NCBI GenBank assembly: GCA_946481605.1
Contig: CAMLPA010000079.1
Span: forward strand, 1-10,721
Direction: 5' to 3'
Length of the DNA: 10,721 bases
DNA from: an uncultured Flavihumibacter sp.
GTDB lineage: Bacteria; Bacteroidota; Bacteroidia; Chitinophagales; Chitinophagaceae
In this document: positions 9,801 through 10,721 of the stretch, piece after piece
How positions within the stretch are numbered: the stretch's first letter is position 1
Layout: each line of letters starts with the position of its first letter
Made by a program: the position numbers and the translations under genes
Notes under the pieces: generated by a model
What the model was told of the DNA's origin: nothing
Seen by the model: the letters and a program-made list of their open reading frames with translations, nothing else
Databases searched by the model: none

Positions 9801-9987
9801 TTTTAGTACTGGCGGTGGCCTGTAATACCCGCACCGAAGCACCGTTCACCGGCACCTGCAGCGCATCAAGTACCACGCCGCGCACCACCCGCGCATCCTG
9901 CGCCTGCACGGGCGAGCAGACAACCATCGCCAACAGCGCAACCGCAGCCGTAAGCATCCGCTTCCGCAAGTTTAAACTTGAAATCAT
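6838..9987 (-). CDS. SusC/RagA-family TonB-dependent outer-membrane transporter (SusC-1)
   Basis: A 1049-aa TonB-dependent importer, first gene of the operon. Its signal peptide (about 1-29) has a basic R-K-R start, a hydrophobic core and an end at V-Q-A. A carboxypeptidase-regulatory-like domain spans about 34-104. A classical SusC TonB-box region, E-M-D-E-V-V-I-V-G-Y-G-K-Q-K-R (110-124), leads into a full plug (about 125-240) with V-P-G-L, L-I-R-G-R-G, V-L-V-D-G-V-E-R, V-L-K-D-A-S-A-T-A-V-F-G-S-R-G-A-N-G-V-I-L-I-T-T-K-R-G. The remainder is the barrel, with an EF-hand-like D-Y-N-G-D-G-x-x-D loop at 872-883 and a terminal Phe, as expected for assembly by the BAM machinery. The reading frame is open up to an ATG at 10092, but that would place 35 non-signal residues ahead of the signal peptide and would start inside the promoter candidate, so the start at 9987, preceded by an A-rich leader, is preferred. 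No STN signalling domain is present. Substrate unknown. Confidence 0.95.
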   Translation of the reverse strand: MISSLNLRKRMLTAAVALLAMVVCSPVQAQDARVVRGVVLDALQVPVNGASVRVLQATASTKTDAEGKFSLNVPANRRILQVSHVGKATQDVNIGTQDYVVITMKDSTSEMDEVVIVGYGKQKRESVVAAVSQTTGKVLERAGGVSSIGAALTGNVPGLITAQSTGLPGEEDPQLLIRGRGTWNNSNPIVLVDGVERPMNNVDIGSVETVTVLKDASATAVFGSRGANGVILITTKRGKNGRASIRGTVNTIVKVPSKLPGKYDAYDALRMRNQAIEYELAMKPESWVNILPEDMLQKYRNPANIEEAERYPNVDWVEALFKDYATSNNANINISGGTRAVKYFTSLDFLSEGDLFKIYDNKRGYTPGFGFKRLNVRSNLDFQLTPSTVLKTNLSGSYGVRKSPWGFQSGSYGSWIDAYTTAPDVFLPVYSDGSWGYYAPNEGRAENSPRSLALGGVQFQASTRITTDFILEQNLDMLVKGLKFSGTLSMDNTFQENGRGVNDLYNDAQRKWIDPVTGIATYKLAFNGVTNFDFQEGIKWAPAGGTVGGNDRRLFYQLQLYYAKSIANKHNITAMGLLNRNIRASGSIVPSYREDWVFRTTYSFNNKYTIEYNGAYNGSERFSPDYRFAFFSSGGVNWMISREEFMNSVKFVDMLKLRASFGQTGFDEVGGGRWLYQTDWAFGGRARLGTTFEAAEQSPYNWYREMTVGNPNVQWEQSQKANLGLEYELFHGLVKGKLDFFYDKRSRILLTGDVNANPRRTVPSYYGATPAVANLGKVDSKGYEIELNFSKNLNRNARVWADLNLTHSQNRVVESDDPALFPDYQKNQNYQIGQTRSHVSQGYYNTWDELYGSTIHNANDNQKLPGNYYIVDYNGDGVIDAQDQIPYGHTGWPQNTYNATFGFDWKGLSIFAQFYGVNNVTRQVVFSSMTSQSHLVYEEGSYWSKDNVNADVPMLRWLSTPSSYYRGTQYMHDGAYLRLKNAEVAYSFTGAQVKRFGLSGLRIYLNGNNLLTWSKMPDDRESNFAGTGWASQGAYPTVKRFNLGANITF

Positions 9988-10062
9988 TTTGAGCTTTTTT
10001 GGTTTGTGAATGATGTAGGGATACAAAGAGCACAGCAGCCCCTCAGCTTGGAACATATTAGC

Positions 10063-10093
10063 AAAAGCTATATGCTTCGGACCGAAAACCAAA
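10063..10093 (-). promoter_or_regulatory. Bacteroidota-type promoter candidate for the susCD operon
   Basis: On the minus strand, TTTG (10093-10090) is followed by a 19-base spacer and then TAGCTTTT (10070-10063), which itself continues into a G. This matches the known Bacteroidota housekeeping promoter form (-33 TTTG, -7 TAnnTTTG) at all positions except the last base of the -7 element, with the usual spacing. Transcription would start near 10056, giving a leader of about 70 nt before the SusC-1 ATG. It is the best such match on this strand in the intergenic region. It is a motif reading only. Confidence 0.5.
10076..10086. promoter_or_regulatory. 11-bp palindrome within the susCD promoter spacer
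   Basis: TTCGGACCGAA is a perfect inverted repeat of 5-bp arms around one central base. It sits between the proposed -33 and -7 elements of the susCD promoter and touches a second short inverted repeat, AAGC-TATAT-GCTT (10065-10077). The single-base loop means it cannot be a useful RNA hairpin, so a protein-binding site that overlaps the promoter is the more natural reading. It does not match the LacI consensus. It may also be chance. Confidence 0.3.
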
Positions 10094-10209
10094 ATGTCCG
10101 CCTTCCAGAGGAACCGCAGACTATTTTACTCCGTTCTGATAAATGTAAGATTGACACTGATTGAAAGTGGGCAGAAGCTGCCAGGGCATAAGCATCGTTT
10201 TGGTTTCAT

Positions 10210-10223
10210 TGCAATCGTTTTTA
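10210..10223. promoter_or_regulatory. LacI/GalR-type operator candidate 1
   Basis: TGCAATCGTTTTTA matches the LacI-family consensus TGnAAnCGnTTnCA at nine of the ten fixed positions, with T in place of the C near the right end. It lies about 115 bp upstream of the susCD promoter candidate. It is the weakest of the three sites. Confidence 0.4.
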
Positions 10224-10416
10224 AAGTTTTGGCAATTACGATTTTCCGGGAAATTGAACCGGCCTCGTTAACAAGCCGCTTCGATCCAAAAGTAGATGCC
10301 TATTCCAAAGGCGTATAGTAAGATTCTCTAAATTTAGGGTAATATTGTCTAGCGATTCTGTTATATACATTATTATACACTTTATAATTAAATGAATTTC
10401 AATACTAATAATAAAA

Positions 10417-10430
10417 TGAAACCGATTTCT
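10417..10430. promoter_or_regulatory. LacI/GalR-type operator candidate 2
   Basis: TGAAACCGATTTCT matches the LacI-family consensus at nine of ten fixed positions. The symmetry extends further than the consensus: the 18-bp block 10415-10432 reads AAnGAAAnCGnTTTCnTT, with 14 of 18 bases in dyad symmetry about the central CG. It lies mid-region, between the two divergent genes. Confidence 0.5.
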
Positions 10431-10558
10431 TTTTATTTGCCTCGTAGGAAAAGGGAAAAAAATTATTGAAATTTGAGTGTACTTAACTGCTGTACCACCT
10501 GAATGTTTAGCCGGATTTGACCGAAGTACACGCAGGTAAAAAAGCGTCGAAAGATTAT

Positions 10559-10572
10559 TGCAACCGTTTCCA
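10559..10572. promoter_or_regulatory. LacI/GalR-type operator candidate 3 (best match)
   Basis: TGCAACCGTTTCCA matches TGnAAnCGnTTnCA at all ten fixed positions. The outer flanks are also perfectly symmetric: ATTATTG at 10554-10560 mirrors CAATAAT at 10571-10577, so 20 of the 24 bases in 10554-10577 obey dyad symmetry around the CG. It is about 80 bp upstream of the plus-strand start codon, a position suited to controlling that gene. The regulator is not encoded in the window. Confidence 0.65.
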
Positions 10573-10598
10573 ATAATCCGGATTTCACGACGGAAAAG

Positions 10599-10606
10599 TA
10601 TTATTG
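10599..10606 (+). promoter_or_regulatory. Weak -7 element candidate for the plus-strand gene
   Basis: TATTATTG differs from the Bacteroidota -7 consensus TAnnTTTG at one of six fixed positions and lies 48 nt before the start codon at 10655. No TTTG is present at the proper upstream distance, so the call is weak. If it is real, the best LacI-type operator would sit immediately upstream of the promoter. Confidence 0.25.
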
Positions 10607-10654
10607 CATTCCCAAACAGCGACTCCTTGCCCACTAACACCCAGGCTTAACCAT

Positions 10655-10721
10655 ATGAAGATATACAGCTATGTAACTACAATCCTCCTCGCTATTTCCG
10701 TAAGCTTTTCGCTTAAGGCGC
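10655..10721 (+). CDS. Start of a divergent gene for an exported protein (partial)
   Basis: Only the first 22 codons are inside the window. They read M-K-I-Y-S-Y followed by a hydrophobic run V-T-T-I-L-L-A-I-S-V-S-F-S-L and then K-A, which is the shape of a signal peptide with a short basic start and a nonpolar core. No cysteine is seen before the edge, so a lipoprotein cannot be decided. The gene runs away from the susCD operon and has the best LacI-type operator about 80 bp upstream, so it may belong to the same regulon, for example as a secreted glycoside hydrolase or another transporter component. That function is a guess from context; the visible residues only support export. Confidence 0.6.
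   Translation, partial: MKIYSYVTTILLAISVSFSLKA

Larger units (their letters stand above)
9988..10654. other. Divergent intergenic control region
   Basis: These 667 bases lie between the minus-strand susCD operon and a divergent plus-strand gene. Short open frames occur on both strands but have no recognisable protein character. The half next to the plus-strand gene (about 10320-10480) is visibly AT-rich. The region carries a promoter candidate for SusC-1, a palindrome inside that promoter, and three LacI-type operator candidates, each listed separately. No tRNA, riboswitch or strong terminator hairpin was recognised; none would be expected between divergent genes. Confidence 0.7.

Noticed and set aside
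9988..10092. Upstream extension of SusC-1 to an ATG at 10092
   Set aside because: It would put 35 residues before an evident signal peptide and start within the promoter candidate's -33 element.
10234..10249. A possible fourth CG-centred operator (AATTACGATTTTCC region)
   Set aside because: Around the CG the halves do not mirror each other: the bases next to the centre fail the AAnCGnTT core, so it does not fit the LacI consensus.
10243..10253. TTTCCGGGAAA, a small inverted repeat
   Set aside because: Arms of five bases around one base, not tied to a promoter element or start codon; too short to call a terminator or a specific site.
10287..10294. TACTTTTG on the minus strand, a perfect TAnnTTTG -7 element
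   Set aside because: The only TTTG upstream is 11 bases away, far from the usual spacing near 19, and it would give a leader of about 290 nt. The promoter at 10063-10093 is better placed.
10094..10318. A 74-codon open frame on the plus strand next to the susCD promoter
   Set aside because: No family resemblance, no export signal, no ribosome binding site; it covers LacI-type operator 1 and most likely arises by chance.
10236..10640. A 134-codon open frame on the minus strand in the intergenic region
   Set aside because: The protein has no recognisable domain or signal peptide, its composition is that of AT-rich non-coding DNA, and it overlaps two operator palindromes and the region expected to hold promoters for the plus-strand gene.
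1..10721. tRNA/rRNA genes, CRISPR arrays, insertion sequences, phage genes
   Set aside because: I looked for repeats, transposase motifs and RNA gene landmarks and saw none. The window is filled by intact susCD genes and one intergenic control region.

Overview
The window looks like part of a glycan-uptake (polysaccharide utilization) locus from a member of the Bacteroidota. The evidence is two adjacent SusC/SusD-type outer-membrane uptake pairs, lipoprotein signal peptides of the SusD type, A-rich leaders with little Shine-Dalgarno signal, and a promoter candidate of the Bacteroidota form (TTTG, 19-bp spacer, TAnnTTTG-like). Protein style (1000-1050 aa SusC, about 600 aa SusD) and moderate base composition would fit Chitinophagaceae or a related soil/plant group, but that placement is a guess.

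Layout. Everything from about position 1 to 9987 is on the minus strand and reads right to left as one probable operon: SusC-1 (9987-6838), 9 nt gap, SusD-1 (6828-4939), 44 nt gap, SusC-2 (4894-1850), 33 nt gap, SusD-2 (1816-47), then 35 nt to a possible further gene whose first codons (ATG AAG AAG) are cut by the left edge. Each SusC has a signal peptide, a carboxypeptidase-regulatory-like domain, a TonB-dependent plug and a C-terminal aromatic residue. Each SusD is a lipoprotein with the usual SusD fold motifs. Together a pair would form a lidded channel: SusD captures glycan at the cell surface and SusC imports it using TonB energy. The two pairs are clearly not a recent duplication. SusC-2 belongs to a variant group with an altered TonB-box region (VQVAFRKV...) and a shortened plug, so the two transporters may handle different substrates or fragment sizes.

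The 667-bp non-coding region 9988-10654 separates this operon from a divergent plus-strand gene that starts at 10655 and encodes a protein with a signal peptide, cut off by the right edge. This region holds the most informative regulatory signals: a promoter candidate for the susCD operon with an 11-bp palindrome inside its spacer, and three CG-centred palindromes matching the LacI/GalR-family operator consensus TGnAAnCGnTTnCA. The simplest reading is that a LacI-type regulator, encoded outside the window, controls both the uptake operon and the divergent gene. No enzyme, regulator gene, RNA gene, CRISPR array or mobile element is visible, so the glycan substrate cannot be named from this window.
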